From Halalkalicoccus sp. CGA53 (GTDB taxonomy: Archaea > Halobacteriota > Halobacteria > Halobacteriales > Halalkalicoccaceae), in the NCBI RefSeq assembly GCF_036429475.1, contig NZ_CP144125.1, forward strand, positions 1,488,001 through 1,552,000: a stretch of DNA of 64,000 nt. The letters run 5' to 3'. Shown piece by piece: positions 52,987 to 62,744 of the stretch. Below the pieces are notes generated by a model that saw only the letters and a program-made list of their open reading frames with translations, was not told the DNA's origin and did no database searches. The translations under genes and the position numbers were made by a program. The stretch's first letter is position 1. Each line of letters opens with the position of its first letter.

Positions 52987-54525
52987 GTGATCGATTTATT
53001 CGGGGCCTCCCCCGAACACACTCTCTCCCCTGACACGTCCGTACAGCTCCTCGACACCACGCTGCGCGACGGCGAACAGGCCCCCGGTATCTCGCTTTCA
53101 CCCGACCAGAAAGAGGAGATAGCCCTGGCGCTGGATCGCGCCGGCCTCTCGTTCGTCGAGGCGGGTAGCGCCTGCACCGGCGACGGCGAGCGTCGTACCA
53201 TCCGCAGGGTGACCGACCTCGACCTCGACGCGACGGTGACCAGTTTCGCCCGCGGCGTCCGCGGCGACGTCGACCTCGCGCTCGACTGCGGGGTCGACGG
53301 CGTCCACGTCGTCGTCCCCGCGAGCGACAGGCACGTCGAGCGAAAGGTCGGTTCGACCCACGAGGCGGTCGTCGAGCGAACCGCGTCGCTCGTCGAGTAC
53401 GCCCGCGAACACGGCCTCTGGGTCGAGGTGATCGGCGAGGACGGCTCCCGCGCCGAGCCCTGGTTCCTCGACTCGCTCGCCCGTGCGGCGTTCGACGCCG
53501 GAGCCGATCGCTTCTGTTACGCCGACACGGTGGGCCACGCGAGCCCCCACGAGGCCTACGAGAGCGTCACTCGGCTCGCCGAGTTCGGCCCGGTGAGCGC
53601 CCACACCCACGACGACCTCGGACTGGGCATGGCGAACGCGCTTTCCGCAGCCGCTGCCGGCGCCGACCTCGTCCACGGGACGGTCAACGGCGTCGGCGAG
53701 CGCGCCGGAAACGTCGCCATCGAGGAGGTCGCCATCGCGCTCTCACACTGTTACGGCATCGAGACGCTCCGACTCGACGCACTCTACGACCTCGCACAGA
53801 CCGTCGCCCGTACCACGGGCATCCCGCTCGCGCCGAACAAGGCCGTGGTGGGCGAGAACGCCTTCGCTCACGAGAGCGGGATCCACACCGACGGAACGCT
53901 CAAGGACGAGCGGATGTACGAGCCCTATCCCCCCGAACTCGTGGGCCGAGAGCGCCGGCTCGTCCTCGGGAAACACGCCGGCCGCGCCGGGGTGCGTGCG
54001 GCACTCACCGAACACGACGTCTCCGTCGAGCCCGAGGTCCTCGATCGGATCGTCGAGCGGGTGAAACGCATCGGCGAGCGCGGTAAACGCGTGACCGACG
54101 CCGACCTGCTCGCCATCGCGGAGGAAGAAACGGGTGCGGAGCGCGACCGCCGCGTCGAACTGCTCGACCTAACGGCGACCTGCGGCGGGGCGACGCCGAC
54201 GGCCTCGGTTCGGCTCTCCGTGGACGACACCGAGCGGGTCGCGAGCGGCACCGGCTCCGGACCCGTCGACGCCGCCGTCGAGGCCGTGAGAAACGCGCTC
54301 GGGTCGGCCGCCGACGCCCAGCTCGAGTCGTACCACGTCGACGCGATCACGGGCGGATCCGACGCGGTCGTCACGGTCGAGGTGACGATGTCCCGGGACG
54401 ACCGGTCGGTGACCGTCGCCGCGAGCGACGCGGACATCACCCGTGCGAGCGTCGACGCGATGGTCGACGCGCTCGACCGACTGCTCACCGCTCCGGGCGC
54501 CCGGGCGGTCGTCCTCGGGGACTAG
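52987..54525 (+). CDS. (R)-citramalate / 2-isopropylmalate synthase
   Basis: A ~512-residue HMGL-like TIM barrel plus LeuA dimerisation/regulatory domain. The catalytic start is LLDTTLRDGEQAPGISLSPDQKEEIALALD, metal ligands in HTHDDLGLGMANALSA, and VGENAFAHESGIHTDG; the regulatory domain (~385-505) contains TASVRLSVDD and DAITGGSDAVVTVEVT. In haloarchaea such proteins act as citramalate synthase (isoleucine) or isopropylmalate synthase (leucine); I cannot tell which. The start is GTG 52987; see the note on an out-of-frame ATG at 52980. Confidence 0.88.
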   Translation: MIDLFGASPEHTLSPDTSVQLLDTTLRDGEQAPGISLSPDQKEEIALALDRAGLSFVEAGSACTGDGERRTIRRVTDLDLDATVTSFARGVRGDVDLALDCGVDGVHVVVPASDRHVERKVGSTHEAVVERTASLVEYAREHGLWVEVIGEDGSRAEPWFLDSLARAAFDAGADRFCYADTVGHASPHEAYESVTRLAEFGPVSAHTHDDLGLGMANALSAAAAGADLVHGTVNGVGERAGNVAIEEVAIALSHCYGIETLRLDALYDLAQTVARTTGIPLAPNKAVVGENAFAHESGIHTDGTLKDERMYEPYPPELVGRERRLVLGKHAGRAGVRAALTEHDVSVEPEVLDRIVERVKRIGERGKRVTDADLLAIAEEETGAERDRRVELLDLTATCGGATPTASVRLSVDDTERVASGTGSGPVDAAVEAVRNALGSAADAQLESYHVDAITGGSDAVVTVEVTMSRDDRSVTVAASDADITRASVDAMVDALDRLLTAPGARAVVLGD

Positions 54526-54722
54526 CCCCTCGGGTCGGGCTGGTCGCCGCTGATCGCGATGATCGTGAGGACGACCCCCACGACCGCGAGGACCACGAGG
54601 ACGGTGAGCGAGACAGGCTCGACGACCGACTCCGGGTCGAACCAGTAGAGGGCGACCCCGGCGAGCGCGAGGAGGGCGAGCGCGCCCGCACCGAACGCCA
54701 GCAGCCGATCCTGTCGGTCCAT
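54522..54722 (-). CDS. Small membrane protein, two transmembrane helices
   Basis: A 66-residue protein. Helix 1 (LLAFGAGALALLALAGVALYW) and helix 2 (SLTVLVVLAVVGVVLTIIAI) are separated by a short acidic loop FDPESVVEP. The C-terminus ends in SGDQPDPRG. It overlaps the tail of the synthase gene by 4 nt in convergent orientation. No family known. Confidence 0.68.
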   Translation of the reverse strand: MDRQDRLLAFGAGALALLALAGVALYWFDPESVVEPVSLTVLVVLAVVGVVLTIIAISGDQPDPRG

Positions 54723-54830
54723 ACGACTCCTTCACCGGCGAGTCGAATAACGGTGTGGGTCGTCCCCGGCGGTCTCTCCCACCGGGCGATCCTGCACAAC
54801 ACTTTCAACGGACGGGTGAGTACGAGTGCC

Positions 54831-55016
54831 ATGAACGAGTCGTTCGTACAGTTGCTCTGTCCCGAGTGCTCGAAGAACTGGACGACCAACCCGACGAAGC
54901 TCGGGCCGCTCGACTCGCCGTTCGACTGTCCGGACTGCGACGAACGGCGGGCGACCCGGGAGTTCCTCCGCACGCACCGGGATCTGGAGATGGTCAAGCA
55001 GTTCGACGGAAGCTGA
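54831..55016 (+). CDS. Small zinc-binding protein
   Basis: A 61-residue protein with CPEC and CPDC pairs (LLCPECSKNWTTNP.., FDCPDCDERRATREFLRTH). It should bind one zinc and is followed by a helical tail. Haloarchaea encode many such proteins of unknown function. ATG 54831 is the family-like start. Confidence 0.7.
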   Translation: MNESFVQLLCPECSKNWTTNPTKLGPLDSPFDCPDCDERRATREFLRTHRDLEMVKQFDGS

Positions 55017-55070
55017 CCTCGGTCAGATCTGCCACAAAGCGTATAGGTTCGAGGGCGAACTACGCGAGCG

Positions 55071-55187
55071 ATGGCCCTCGAACCGCACACGATCTGTTTC
55101 GTCTGTCAGCGCCCGGTCGGCGACGACCCCGTGTCGGTGCTCGGAGAGCCGTGGTGTGCGGGCTGCGTCGAGTACAACGAGTCCTGA
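55071..55187 (+). CDS. Very small zinc-finger protein (38 aa)
   Basis: MALEPHTICFVCQRPVGDDP continues with VSVLGEPWCAGCVEYNES, giving CxxC...CxxC across 38 residues. A GTATAGG element at 55041-55047 sits ~28 nt upstream. Length is below usual gene-calling cut-offs but the cysteine pattern and promoter support it. Confidence 0.6.
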   Translation: MALEPHTICFVCQRPVGDDPVSVLGEPWCAGCVEYNES

Positions 55188-55456
55188 GGCGACCGGATCG
55201 GTCGATCACCGGTCGACCGGAACTGTCCCACGTGCGTCCAGTGATAGGGGTCATCGTAGCCAATCGTGTCTCCCAAGCGTACACGAGTCCGGTATCGTTC
55301 GATTCACAGTCGAGGAACTATTCATTTCTACGACGATTCTCGTGAGAACCCGCTGAGTGTGCGGTTCGACCCACGCTCGGTCCGCTCTTACCCTGTTCGA
55401 CTTTACGGACCCTCCTCTCGGCTCGAGGATATACTCGGTGTCAAAGGTACGGAGAG

Positions 55457-55541
55457 CGCCGAGGGTGAGATTTGAACTCACGAGTCCTCTCGGACAGTTG
55501 CTTTCGAGGCAACCGCCTTGGCCGGGCTAGGCTACCTCGGC
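55457..55541 (-). tRNA. tRNA-Ser (anticodon CGA)
   Basis: On the minus strand the 85-nt sequence starts GCCGAGG and ends CCTCGGC plus discriminator G, a perfect 7-bp acceptor. The anticodon arm is GTTGC-CTCGAAA-GCAAC, anticodon CGA. A long variable arm (TGTCCGAGAGGACTC) and T arm with GTTCAAATC follow, as in serine tRNAs. CCA is not encoded. No intron. Confidence 0.95.
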
Positions 55542-55565
55542 ACGACTCTCACTACCCCGCTCGTT

Positions 55566-55573
55566 CTAATAGT
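55566..55573 (-). promoter_or_regulatory. TATA-like box of tRNA-Ser
   Basis: ACTATTAG on the minus strand is centred ~28 nt upstream of the tRNA 5' end at 55541. Confidence 0.5.
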
Positions 55574-55621
55574 GGTTTCGCTTGGCGACAGGGCTAAGGG
55601 TCGAACGGCCACACGTGGCGT

Positions 55622-56584
55622 ATGGACATCAGGCAGGCGGGCGAGGTCTCCTCTCGGGTGCTCGACGCCGTCGGCGAGGCGGTGATCGCCGAGCGCGAGT
55701 TCCTGGAGACCGTCCTGCTCGGAACGCTCTCACGCGGTCACGTGCTCCTCGAGGACGTTCCAGGTACCGGGAAGACGCTCACCGCCCGGAGCGTGGCACG
55801 CGCGCTGGGGCTCTCGTTCTCGCGGGTGCAGTTCACCCCTGACCTGCTCCCGACGGACGTCACCGGCACGCACGTCTTCAACGAGAAGGAGCGTAGCTTC
55901 GAGTTCAGGGAGGGGCCGATCTTCGCGAACGTCGTCCTCGCCGACGAGATCAACCGCGCGCCGCCGAAGACCCAGGCAGCGTTGCTCGAGGCGATGGAGG
56001 AGCGCCAGGTCACCGTCGGCGGGGAGAGCCGCGCGCTCCCCGACCCGTTCCTCGTCATCGCGACGCAGAACCCGGTCGACCAGGAGGGGACGTTCGCGTT
56101 GCCCGAGGCGCAGGTCGACCGGTTCGTCGTGAAGACCTCGCTCGGCTATCCGGAGCGGGAGGGCGAGGTCGAACTCCTGCGGAGACGAGCGGCCCGCGAG
56201 GCACGGAGCCCGGAGGTGGTGTCGGTGCTCTCGGCCGAGGAGGTCCGCTCGCTCCAGCGGGTTCCCGAGACGGTCCGGGTGGACGAGGACCTGCTCGAGT
56301 ACGTCGTCGACGTCGCCCGCGGGACGCGGACCGATCGCCGGGTTCAGGTCGGCGTCTCACCACGCGGCACCCAACGGCTGTTCGAGGTGGCGAGGGCGCG
56401 AGCGGTGCTCTCCGGTCGGGACTTCGTCACCCCGGACGACGTGAAACGGATCGCGGAACCCGTCCTCGCCCACCGGCTGGTACTCACCCCCGACGCGACC
56501 GTGAGCGACGTCGAGAAGCGGACGGTGGTTTCCGAGGTGCTCGAGACCGTCCACGTCCCCACCGTCGAGGCGACCGTCGACTGA
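55622..56584 (+). CDS. MoxR-family AAA ATPase
   Basis: A 320-residue AAA+ ATPase. Walker A GTLSRGHVLLEDVPGTGKTLTA at ~38-60, Walker B NVVLADEINRAPPKTQAALLEAMEERQVT, and sensor residues in FLVIATQNPVDQEGTFALPEAQVDRF match MoxR. MoxR proteins act as chaperones for metal cofactor or envelope protein assembly, often with DUF58/VWA genes; none are adjacent here. A GCTAAGGG element lies ~26 nt upstream. Confidence 0.93.
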   Translation: MDIRQAGEVSSRVLDAVGEAVIAEREFLETVLLGTLSRGHVLLEDVPGTGKTLTARSVARALGLSFSRVQFTPDLLPTDVTGTHVFNEKERSFEFREGPIFANVVLADEINRAPPKTQAALLEAMEERQVTVGGESRALPDPFLVIATQNPVDQEGTFALPEAQVDRFVVKTSLGYPEREGEVELLRRRAAREARSPEVVSVLSAEEVRSLQRVPETVRVDEDLLEYVVDVARGTRTDRRVQVGVSPRGTQRLFEVARARAVLSGRDFVTPDDVKRIAEPVLAHRLVLTPDATVSDVEKRTVVSEVLETVHVPTVEATVD

Positions 56585-56597
56585 GTCGACAGCGCCG

Positions 56598-57608
56598 TCA
56601 GCGGAGGAAAAAGCCCTCGCCGAGCGGGTCCTCCGGATCGATCCAGAACTCGGCTCTCCCCAGCGTGTGCGCGCTGCCTTCCACGACGGGGACGACCGTC
56701 TCCCTCCCGTCGACCGTCGTCTTCCGGGCGATCCGACCCGTGAAGGTGGAGCCGACGACGCTCTCCACGACGAGTTCTCTCTCGCCAATCTCCTCCGCAC
56801 GGAGCGCGAGGTGCCCGCTCACGCCCGTTCCGGTGGGCGAGCGGTCGACCTCGCCGTCCGCGAAGACGCAGACGTTCCGGAGGTCGGCCGCCTCGTCCTC
56901 GGCAGGTCCGGTGAAGATCACCCCGTAGAGGAACGCGAGCTGCTCGTCGGGGTGTTCGAGACTTGTCTCCGCCACGACCGCGCGCTTGATCGCCCTCCCG
57001 TGGTCGATCGCCCCGTCGATACCCGACGGGTCGAGCGACACTCCCGCCTCCTCGGCGTCGCAGTAGGCGTAGAACGCCCCACCGAAGGCGAGGTCGTAGC
57101 GCACGGGTCCGATCCCCTCGACGTCGATCGTCCGGTCACGAGCGACGACGTACGACGGGACGTTCTCGAAGGCGACCCGTCTCACCCGACCGCCCTCGAA
57201 CTCGGACCTGGCGAGGACCGTCCCGGCGGGTGTGTCGATCCGGAGTTCGGGCTCGGCGGGATCGAGGTCGACCAGTCCCAGTTCGGGGAGGGCCGTCCCG
57301 AGCGCGACGATCCCGTGGCCGCACATGGTGCTGTAGCCCTCGTTGTGGAGAAAGAGCACGCCGAGGTCCGACCCATCCGCGACCGGATCGGTCAGCACCC
57401 CGGCGTACATGTCGGCGTGGCCGCGAGGCTCCCAGACCAGTGCGGTCCGGAGGTGATCGTGGTGCTCGTGGGCGTACGCGCGTTTCTCGGCCATCGTCTC
57501 GCCGGGAATCGTCGGATACCCGTCGGGGACGATCCGGAACGGCTCGCCGCCAGTGTGTGACTCGATCGTCTCGATCCGCTCCCACTCCCCGGGTGGCTCC
57601 CAATCCAT
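56598..57608 (-). CDS. Proline racemase family, trans-3-hydroxy-L-proline dehydratase type
   Basis: A 336-residue proline racemase-fold protein. The first catalytic Cys is Cys96 in TMCGHGI. The second position, Cys in racemases and 4-hydroxyproline epimerases, is Thr259 in DRSPTGTGVS. This Cys/Thr pair is the known signature of trans-3-hydroxy-L-proline dehydratase, which forms pyrroline-2-carboxylate. Other motifs (IESHTGGEPFRIV, GAIDHGRAIKRAV) are intact. It is convergent with moxR and 23 nt downstream of cobQ on the same strand. Confidence 0.88.
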   Translation of the reverse strand: MDWEPPGEWERIETIESHTGGEPFRIVPDGYPTIPGETMAEKRAYAHEHHDHLRTALVWEPRGHADMYAGVLTDPVADGSDLGVLFLHNEGYSTMCGHGIVALGTALPELGLVDLDPAEPELRIDTPAGTVLARSEFEGGRVRRVAFENVPSYVVARDRTIDVEGIGPVRYDLAFGGAFYAYCDAEEAGVSLDPSGIDGAIDHGRAIKRAVVAETSLEHPDEQLAFLYGVIFTGPAEDEAADLRNVCVFADGEVDRSPTGTGVSGHLALRAEEIGERELVVESVVGSTFTGRIARKTTVDGRETVVPVVEGSAHTLGRAEFWIDPEDPLGEGFFLR

Positions 57609-57631
57609 GACCTCGATTCGCCCGCCCCCAC

Positions 57632-59125
57632 CTAACCCTCTAGCCCGAGCGCCGCCAGGTCGAGGTGCTCCCCGACGAGCCGCGCCGCCCGGTCGTACGG
57701 CGACTCCGGAACCGTGCCCTCCACCGGCCGCTCCCGTCCGGCGCGAGCGAAGACGGTGGTCAAAAACGCCTCGCGGGCGACGCGGTTCTCGAAGAGGCCG
57801 TGGAGGTAGGTTCCCAGTACCCGATCGGTCGCCGCGCCCTCGCCCTCGAACGGCCGCTCGGCCTCGCTCGTGAGCCTCGTCCGACCCACGTGTATCTCAT
57901 AGCCCTCGACGGTTCCCCCGGCACCCGCGAGCGGGCCGACTCCCCGAAGCTCGCGCTCGACCCGTTCGACGTGTTTCCCCTCGGAGAACTCGGTTTCGAC
58001 CGGGAGCAGCCCGAAGCCGGGGAGTTCGGGAACGTCGTCGGTGCTCTCGACCTCCGCGCCCGTGATCCGCTCGCCGAGCATCTGGTAGCCACCACAGAGC
58101 CCGACTACGGGCCCGTCGAACGCTCGCAACCGCTCGCCGAAGCCTGCGTCGTGGAGCTCTCTCAGGTCGTCGACCGTGTTTTTCGTCCCTGGAAGGACGA
58201 CCGCGTCCGGGCTCCCGTCGAACAGGCGATCTGGCGGGGAGTAGACAATCCGGACGCCACGCTCGCGCGCGATTGGATCGAGGTCCGTGAAGTTCGAGAT
58301 CCGAGAGAGCCGTGGCACCGCGATCCGTACGGCGTCGCTCTCCTCCACACCGTCGTCGTCACCCAGAACGGCCGTCTCGCCAGCCGCCGGAAGCGCGACG
58401 CTGTCCTCCTCCGGCAGCCCGGGATCGTCGTACGGGAGCACGCCGACTATTCGTACCTCGGTGCGCTCTTCTATCTCCTCGATCCCCGGACCGAGCAGCG
58501 ATGGATCGCCCCGGAACTTCGTGATCGCGGCGCCGACGACTCGCTCGCGGATCTCCGTCGGCATCAGTTCGAGGGTGCCGTAGAGGCTCGCGAACGCGCC
58601 GCCGCGTTCGATGTCCACGAGCAGCAGAACGTCGGCGTCCGCGAACCGGGCGGTCTCGACGTTCGCGAGGTCTCTGTGGTGTAAATTGATCTCCGCGATC
58701 GAGCCCGCCCCCTCGGCGACGATCACGTCGTACGCTGTGGCGAGACGCCCATGGGCGGCGACGGCCGCCTCGCGAGCGTCCTGCCATCCGCTCTCGAAGT
58801 ACTCGCCCGCTCGGTAGTGCTCGCGAGCCCGGCCGTCGATCACCAGCTGGCTCTCGCTCCCGCCGCGCGGTTTCAGCAGGACCGGGTTCAGGTCGGTCGT
58901 CGGCCGGACGCGCGCCGCCCGGGCCTGGACGTACTGGCTGACGCCGATCTCGCCGGCCTCATGCGAGTTCGCCACGGGAACGACCCGAGCGTTGTTCGAC
59001 ATGTTCTGGGCCTTGAAGGGTGTGACTTGGACTCCCCGATCTGAGAGGTAGCGACACAGTCCCGCCGTGACCGTGCTCTTGCCGACGTGGCTCGCGGTGC
59101 CGGCGACGAGCAGCGTCCGGGCCAT
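57632..59125 (-). CDS. cobQ: Cobyric acid synthase
   Basis: A 497-residue CobQ/CbiP. The P-loop is [23 protein letters not shown], then [13 protein letters not shown]. The GATase domain has GTKNTVDDL and the nucleophile Cys in [15 protein letters not shown], with [10 protein letters not shown] near the C-terminus. It amidates positions b, d, e and g of adenosylcobyrinate diamide. Together with cobB (44.3 kb) it shows late corrin synthesis or salvage. A winged-helix gene lies upstream on the same strand. Confidence 0.95.
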   Translation of the reverse strand: MARTLLVAGTASHVGKSTVTAGLCRYLSDRGVQVTPFKAQNMSNNARVVPVANSHEAGEIGVSQYVQARAARVRPTTDLNPVLLKPRGGSESQLVIDGRAREHYRAGEYFESGWQDAREAAVAAHGRLATAYDVIVAEGAGSIAEINLHHRDLANVETARFADADVLLLVDIERGGAFASLYGTLELMPTEIRERVVGAAITKFRGDPSLLGPGIEEIEERTEVRIVGVLPYDDPGLPEEDSVALPAAGETAVLGDDDGVEESDAVRIAVPRLSRISNFTDLDPIARERGVRIVYSPPDRLFDGSPDAVVLPGTKNTVDDLRELHDAGFGERLRAFDGPVVGLCGGYQMLGERITGAEVESTDDVPELPGFGLLPVETEFSEGKHVERVERELRGVGPLAGAGGTVEGYEIHVGRTRLTSEAERPFEGEGAATDRVLGTYLHGLFENRVAREAFLTTVFARAGRERPVEGTVPESPYDRAARLVGEHLDLAALGLEG

Positions 59126-59149
59126 CGCTCGCCGGTTCGCGCGCGACGA

Positions 59150-59458
59150 CTAAACGCTCCCGATTCCGGCGGCCTCTCCGGGGTCTCGCCCCACCTGTTC
59201 CTCGGGCCCCAACTCGGCTCGTTCCGACGCCTCCGTGGCGAGAAAGCGCTCGCCGCGCTCGGTGAGCCGGTAGACGACCTCCTCGCTCACCGTCTCCAGC
59301 AGGCCGCTCTCCGCGAGCACCCGACACCGGCGTTCGACGTTCGTGTGGTGCATCCCGATCCCCCCGGCGATCAGCGGTGCGTACTCCGGCGGATTGTCCA
59401 GCAAGAACTCAAGGATCGCTTCGTCTCCCGGCTGCATCCACGCGTGGGAGTCCCGCAT
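59150..59458 (-). CDS. Winged-helix transcriptional regulator (PhiH1 repressor-like)
   Basis: A ~102-residue protein from ATG 59458 (or 111 from ATG 59485). The wHTH is DEAILEFLLDNPPEYAPLIAGGIGMHHTNVERRCRVLAESGLLETVSEEVVYRLTERGERFL, the common haloarchaeal PhiH1/ArsR-type repressor. The C-terminus is acidic. It is divergent from the GH3 gene and upstream of cobQ, so it could control either. Confidence 0.82.
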   Translation of the reverse strand: MRDSHAWMQPGDEAILEFLLDNPPEYAPLIAGGIGMHHTNVERRCRVLAESGLLETVSEEVVYRLTERGERFLATEASERAELGPEEQVGRDPGEAAGIGSV

Positions 59459-59548
59459 TCGTCGATGATTGGCACTCGGTAGCATATAACACTTTTCGTC
59501 CGACCGATCGGCCGAACCGCTTTCATGGCCGCGCGCGTCGGTCGGACT

Positions 59549-61642
59549 ATGACCGCATTCCGGGACGGGCCACGGGGCGACCCCGACACGCTCGTCGAGT
59601 CGCTCACGCTCGCGGAGAAACTGCGACTACTCCACGGGGCACGCGACCCGGAGGGCGTCTCGACCGGCTACCTCCCCCCGAACGATGAGCGGGGGATCCC
59701 GCCGCTCCGACTGGTCGACGGCCCGCTGGGTGTACGCGCGGGCGAGGCGACCGCCTTCCCCGCCTCGATCGCGCTCGCGGCGACCTGGGACGGAGACCTC
59801 GCCAGAGAACAGGGCGAGGCGCTCGGGCGGGAGACGCGCGCGAAGGGTCAGGACGGCCTCCTCGCGCCCGGGCTCAACCTGATTCGCGTCCCACACGGCG
59901 GCCGGAACTTCGAGTACTACAGCGAGGACCCCTGGCTGACGAGCCGGACGGCCGTCTCCGTCGTCGAGGGGATCCAGTCGGAGGGCGCGATCGCCACGGC
60001 CAAACACTACGTCGCGAACAGCCAGGAGGCCGAGCGGACGACGATCGACGCCCGGATCGGCGAGCGCGCACTGCGCGAGTGCTACCTTCGAGGGTTCGAG
60101 GCGGCAGTCCGCGAGGCAGGGGTCGGCTCCGTGATGTGTGCGTACAACGGCGTGAACGGCGAGTCGATGAGCGACAACCGCCGACTGCTCACCGAGGTCC
60201 TCAGGGACGAGTGGGACTTCTCTGGATACGTCGTCTCCGACTGGTGGGCGACCGGAGATCCGGTCGACTCGGCGACCGCGGGCCTGGACCTCGAGATGCC
60301 GGGCTACGCGCTCGACGCCGAGTCCCAGTTCGGCGTCGCGCCCTCGGAGCTCCCGCTCTCGATGCCGGACGTCGAGGAGGGCGGGCGCTACGGCGAGCCG
60401 CTGAGAGCGGCGGTCGACGTGGGCGCGGTGGGCGAGGGGCGGATCGACACGATGGTTCGCCGCGTTCTGGAAACGATGGAGCGGTTCGGGTCCGAGAGCC
60501 GGAACGCGGAGGAGGTCGACACGGTGGACCACCCGGAGGTCGCCCGTCGGGTCGCGATCGAGGGATCGGTCCTGCTGAAGAACGAGGGCGTTCTCCCCAT
60601 CGATCCGGGGATCGAGACGCTCGCCGTGATCGGCCCGAACGCGGACCGGCCCGCACTCGGCGGCGGCGGTAGCTCGGAGGTGACGCCGGCCCACGCGGTG
60701 AGCCCGCTCGCCGGCCTCCGCGAACACCTCGCAGGCGAGGTGAGCTTCGAGCGCGGGGTCTCGCCGATCCGGGGGGTTCGGTTCTTCGACGAGGGCGAGG
60801 CCGACGAACCGGACGACGAGCCGTCGATTGAGGCCGCTGTCGCGGCCGCCGAACGCGCGGACGCGACGGTGCTCGTCGCCCGCGACGTCGCGACCGAGGG
60901 GACCGACCGTCCCTCGCTCTCGCTTCCTGGGTCACAGGACGCACTGATCGAGGCCGTGGCGGACGTCGCGGGGGAGCTCGTCGTCGTACTGAACACCAGC
61001 GGGGCGGTCGAGATGCCGTGGCTCGACTCCGTACCCGCACTGCTCGAGACGTGGTACCCCGGTCAGGACGACGGCATCGCGCTCGCGGCGGTGCTCACCG
61101 GCGAGGAACCCGGCGGGCGGCTCCCGGTGACGTTCGGCCGCGAGGACGACTACGGCTTCGACGAGGCGAGCTATCCCGGTGTAGACGGCCGCGTCGAGTA
61201 CGACGAGGGGCTGCTGGTGGGCTATCGCGGGTTCGACGCTCGGGAGGTCGAGCCGTACTACCCGTTCGGCCACGGGCTCTCCTACACCGAGTTCGAGTAC
61301 GGGCCGCTGGAGGCGCCCGACCGGATCCCGGTCGGCAAACCCGTGTCGGTTTCGGTCACGGTCGAGAACGTCGGCGATCGTCCCGGGAAGGAGGTCGTGC
61401 AGCTCTACGTCGCGAGCGAGGTGGCGGGGAGACCGCCGCGAGAGCTCGCCGGCTTCTCCACCACGCGTCTCGCGCCCGGCGAGCGACGGGACGTCGAGGT
61501 GTCGCTCGACCCGCGGTCGTTCCTCGGCTACGACCCCGTTCGGGAGGACTGGATCCCGGTGACGGAGGAGGGAACGATCGAGGTCGGTCGCTCCTCACGC
61601 GACCTGCGCGGGGCGATTCCGGTCGGTATCGACCCGGAGTGA
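59549..61642 (+). CDS. Glycoside hydrolase family 3 protein (beta-glucosidase-like)
   Basis: A ~697-residue GH3 enzyme. The TIM-barrel has LRLVDGPLGVRAG, AKHYVANSQEAER and the nucleophile Asp in GYVVSDWWATGDPVDS near residue 231. The second alpha/beta domain holds SVLLKNEGVLPIDPG and the C-terminal fibronectin-III-like domain follows PYYPFGHGLSYTEFEYGPL. It should hydrolyse beta-glucosides or xylosides. No signal peptide, so it is cytosolic. ATG 59549 is preferred to ATG 59525. Confidence 0.92.
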   Translation: MTAFRDGPRGDPDTLVESLTLAEKLRLLHGARDPEGVSTGYLPPNDERGIPPLRLVDGPLGVRAGEATAFPASIALAATWDGDLAREQGEALGRETRAKGQDGLLAPGLNLIRVPHGGRNFEYYSEDPWLTSRTAVSVVEGIQSEGAIATAKHYVANSQEAERTTIDARIGERALRECYLRGFEAAVREAGVGSVMCAYNGVNGESMSDNRRLLTEVLRDEWDFSGYVVSDWWATGDPVDSATAGLDLEMPGYALDAESQFGVAPSELPLSMPDVEEGGRYGEPLRAAVDVGAVGEGRIDTMVRRVLETMERFGSESRNAEEVDTVDHPEVARRVAIEGSVLLKNEGVLPIDPGIETLAVIGPNADRPALGGGGSSEVTPAHAVSPLAGLREHLAGEVSFERGVSPIRGVRFFDEGEADEPDDEPSIEAAVAAAERADATVLVARDVATEGTDRPSLSLPGSQDALIEAVADVAGELVVVLNTSGAVEMPWLDSVPALLETWYPGQDDGIALAAVLTGEEPGGRLPVTFGREDDYGFDEASYPGVDGRVEYDEGLLVGYRGFDAREVEPYYPFGHGLSYTEFEYGPLEAPDRIPVGKPVSVSVTVENVGDRPGKEVVQLYVASEVAGRPPRELAGFSTTRLAPGERRDVEVSLDPRSFLGYDPVREDWIPVTEEGTIEVGRSSRDLRGAIPVGIDPE

Positions 61643-61682
61643 CAGTGCGAACGGTGATGAGGCTCCCCATCGAAGCGAGCCC

Positions 61683-62744
61683 ATGACGATCTACGACGCC
61701 GTCGCGGATCTCGACCTCGTGATCGAGGGGTTCGACTGCTCGCTGGCCGAGCGCGACACCTCGAGCGAGTTCGTCCGGACGACGACCACCGTCTCGCTCC
61801 ACGGGCGCGGCCAGACCGGCCGTGGCGAGGACGTCACCTACGAGGGTGAGGACCACCACGCGCTCGTCGAGCACGTAGGCGACGGCGACCCGTTCGACCT
61901 CGAGGGCGAGTACACCCTCGATAGCTTCTCGGAGCACCTCGGGAGCCAAGACCTCTTCTTCGGGTCCGAACCGGGGCAGTCTGCGTTCAGGAACTACCGC
62001 CGGTGGGGGTTCGAGAGCGCAGCGCTCGACCTCGCGCTCCGACAGGCCGGAGAGACCCTCGCGAGCGCCCTCGGGATCGAGTACGGGCCGGTCAGGTTCG
62101 TCGTCTCGACCCGCCTCGGCGACCCGCCGACGCTCGACCGAGTCGAGGCCTTTCTCGACCTGAACCCCGACCTGGAGTTCAAACTCGATCCGACCTCCGA
62201 GTGGGACGAGGCACTGATCGCCCGGCTGAGGGAGACCGGTCGGGTGCGTGCGGTCGACCTGAAGGGACAGTACCACGGGACCGTCGTCGACCAGCCGGCC
62301 GATCCCGACCTCTACCGACGGGTCGTCGAGGGGCTTCCGGATGCAGTGATCGAGGACCCGGCGCTCACCGAGGAGACGAGGGAGATCCTGCGCGGCCACG
62401 AGGGCCGGGTCGCCTGGGACTACCCGATCACGGGCGTCGAGTCGGTCGAGGACCTCCCGTGGGAGCCCGAGTGGCTCAACGTCAAACCATCACGGTTCGG
62501 CTCGGTCCGATCGCTCCTCGCGACGATCGAGTACTGTCAGGAGCGGGGGATAGAACTCTACGGCGGCGGCCAGTTCGAACTCGGGGTGGGTCGCGAACAC
62601 CTTCACGCGGTCGCCTCGCTGTTCTACCCCGACGGGCCGAACGACGTCGCTCCCTCGCCCTACAACGACCCGACGCCGCGAGCCGGTCTACCGGAGAGCC
62701 CGCTCGCACCACCCGACGAGTCGCGCGGACTCGACTGGAGTTAA
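61683..62744 (+). CDS. Enolase-superfamily enzyme
   Basis: A 353-residue protein. The C-terminal barrel has FKLDP, the metal-site residues in AVDLKGQYHG, AVIEDPAL and RVAWDYPITG, and a conserved Lys in LNVKPSRFGSV. This K..D..E..D..K order fits the muconate-lactonizing/mandelate racemase-like branch, but the N-terminal capping domain is divergent. The substrate is unknown; a sugar-acid dehydratase or epimerase is possible given the GH3 gene 40 nt upstream. Confidence 0.78.
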   Translation: MTIYDAVADLDLVIEGFDCSLAERDTSSEFVRTTTTVSLHGRGQTGRGEDVTYEGEDHHALVEHVGDGDPFDLEGEYTLDSFSEHLGSQDLFFGSEPGQSAFRNYRRWGFESAALDLALRQAGETLASALGIEYGPVRFVVSTRLGDPPTLDRVEAFLDLNPDLEFKLDPTSEWDEALIARLRETGRVRAVDLKGQYHGTVVDQPADPDLYRRVVEGLPDAVIEDPALTEETREILRGHEGRVAWDYPITGVESVEDLPWEPEWLNVKPSRFGSVRSLLATIEYCQERGIELYGGGQFELGVGREHLHAVASLFYPDGPNDVAPSPYNDPTPRAGLPESPLAPPDESRGLDWS

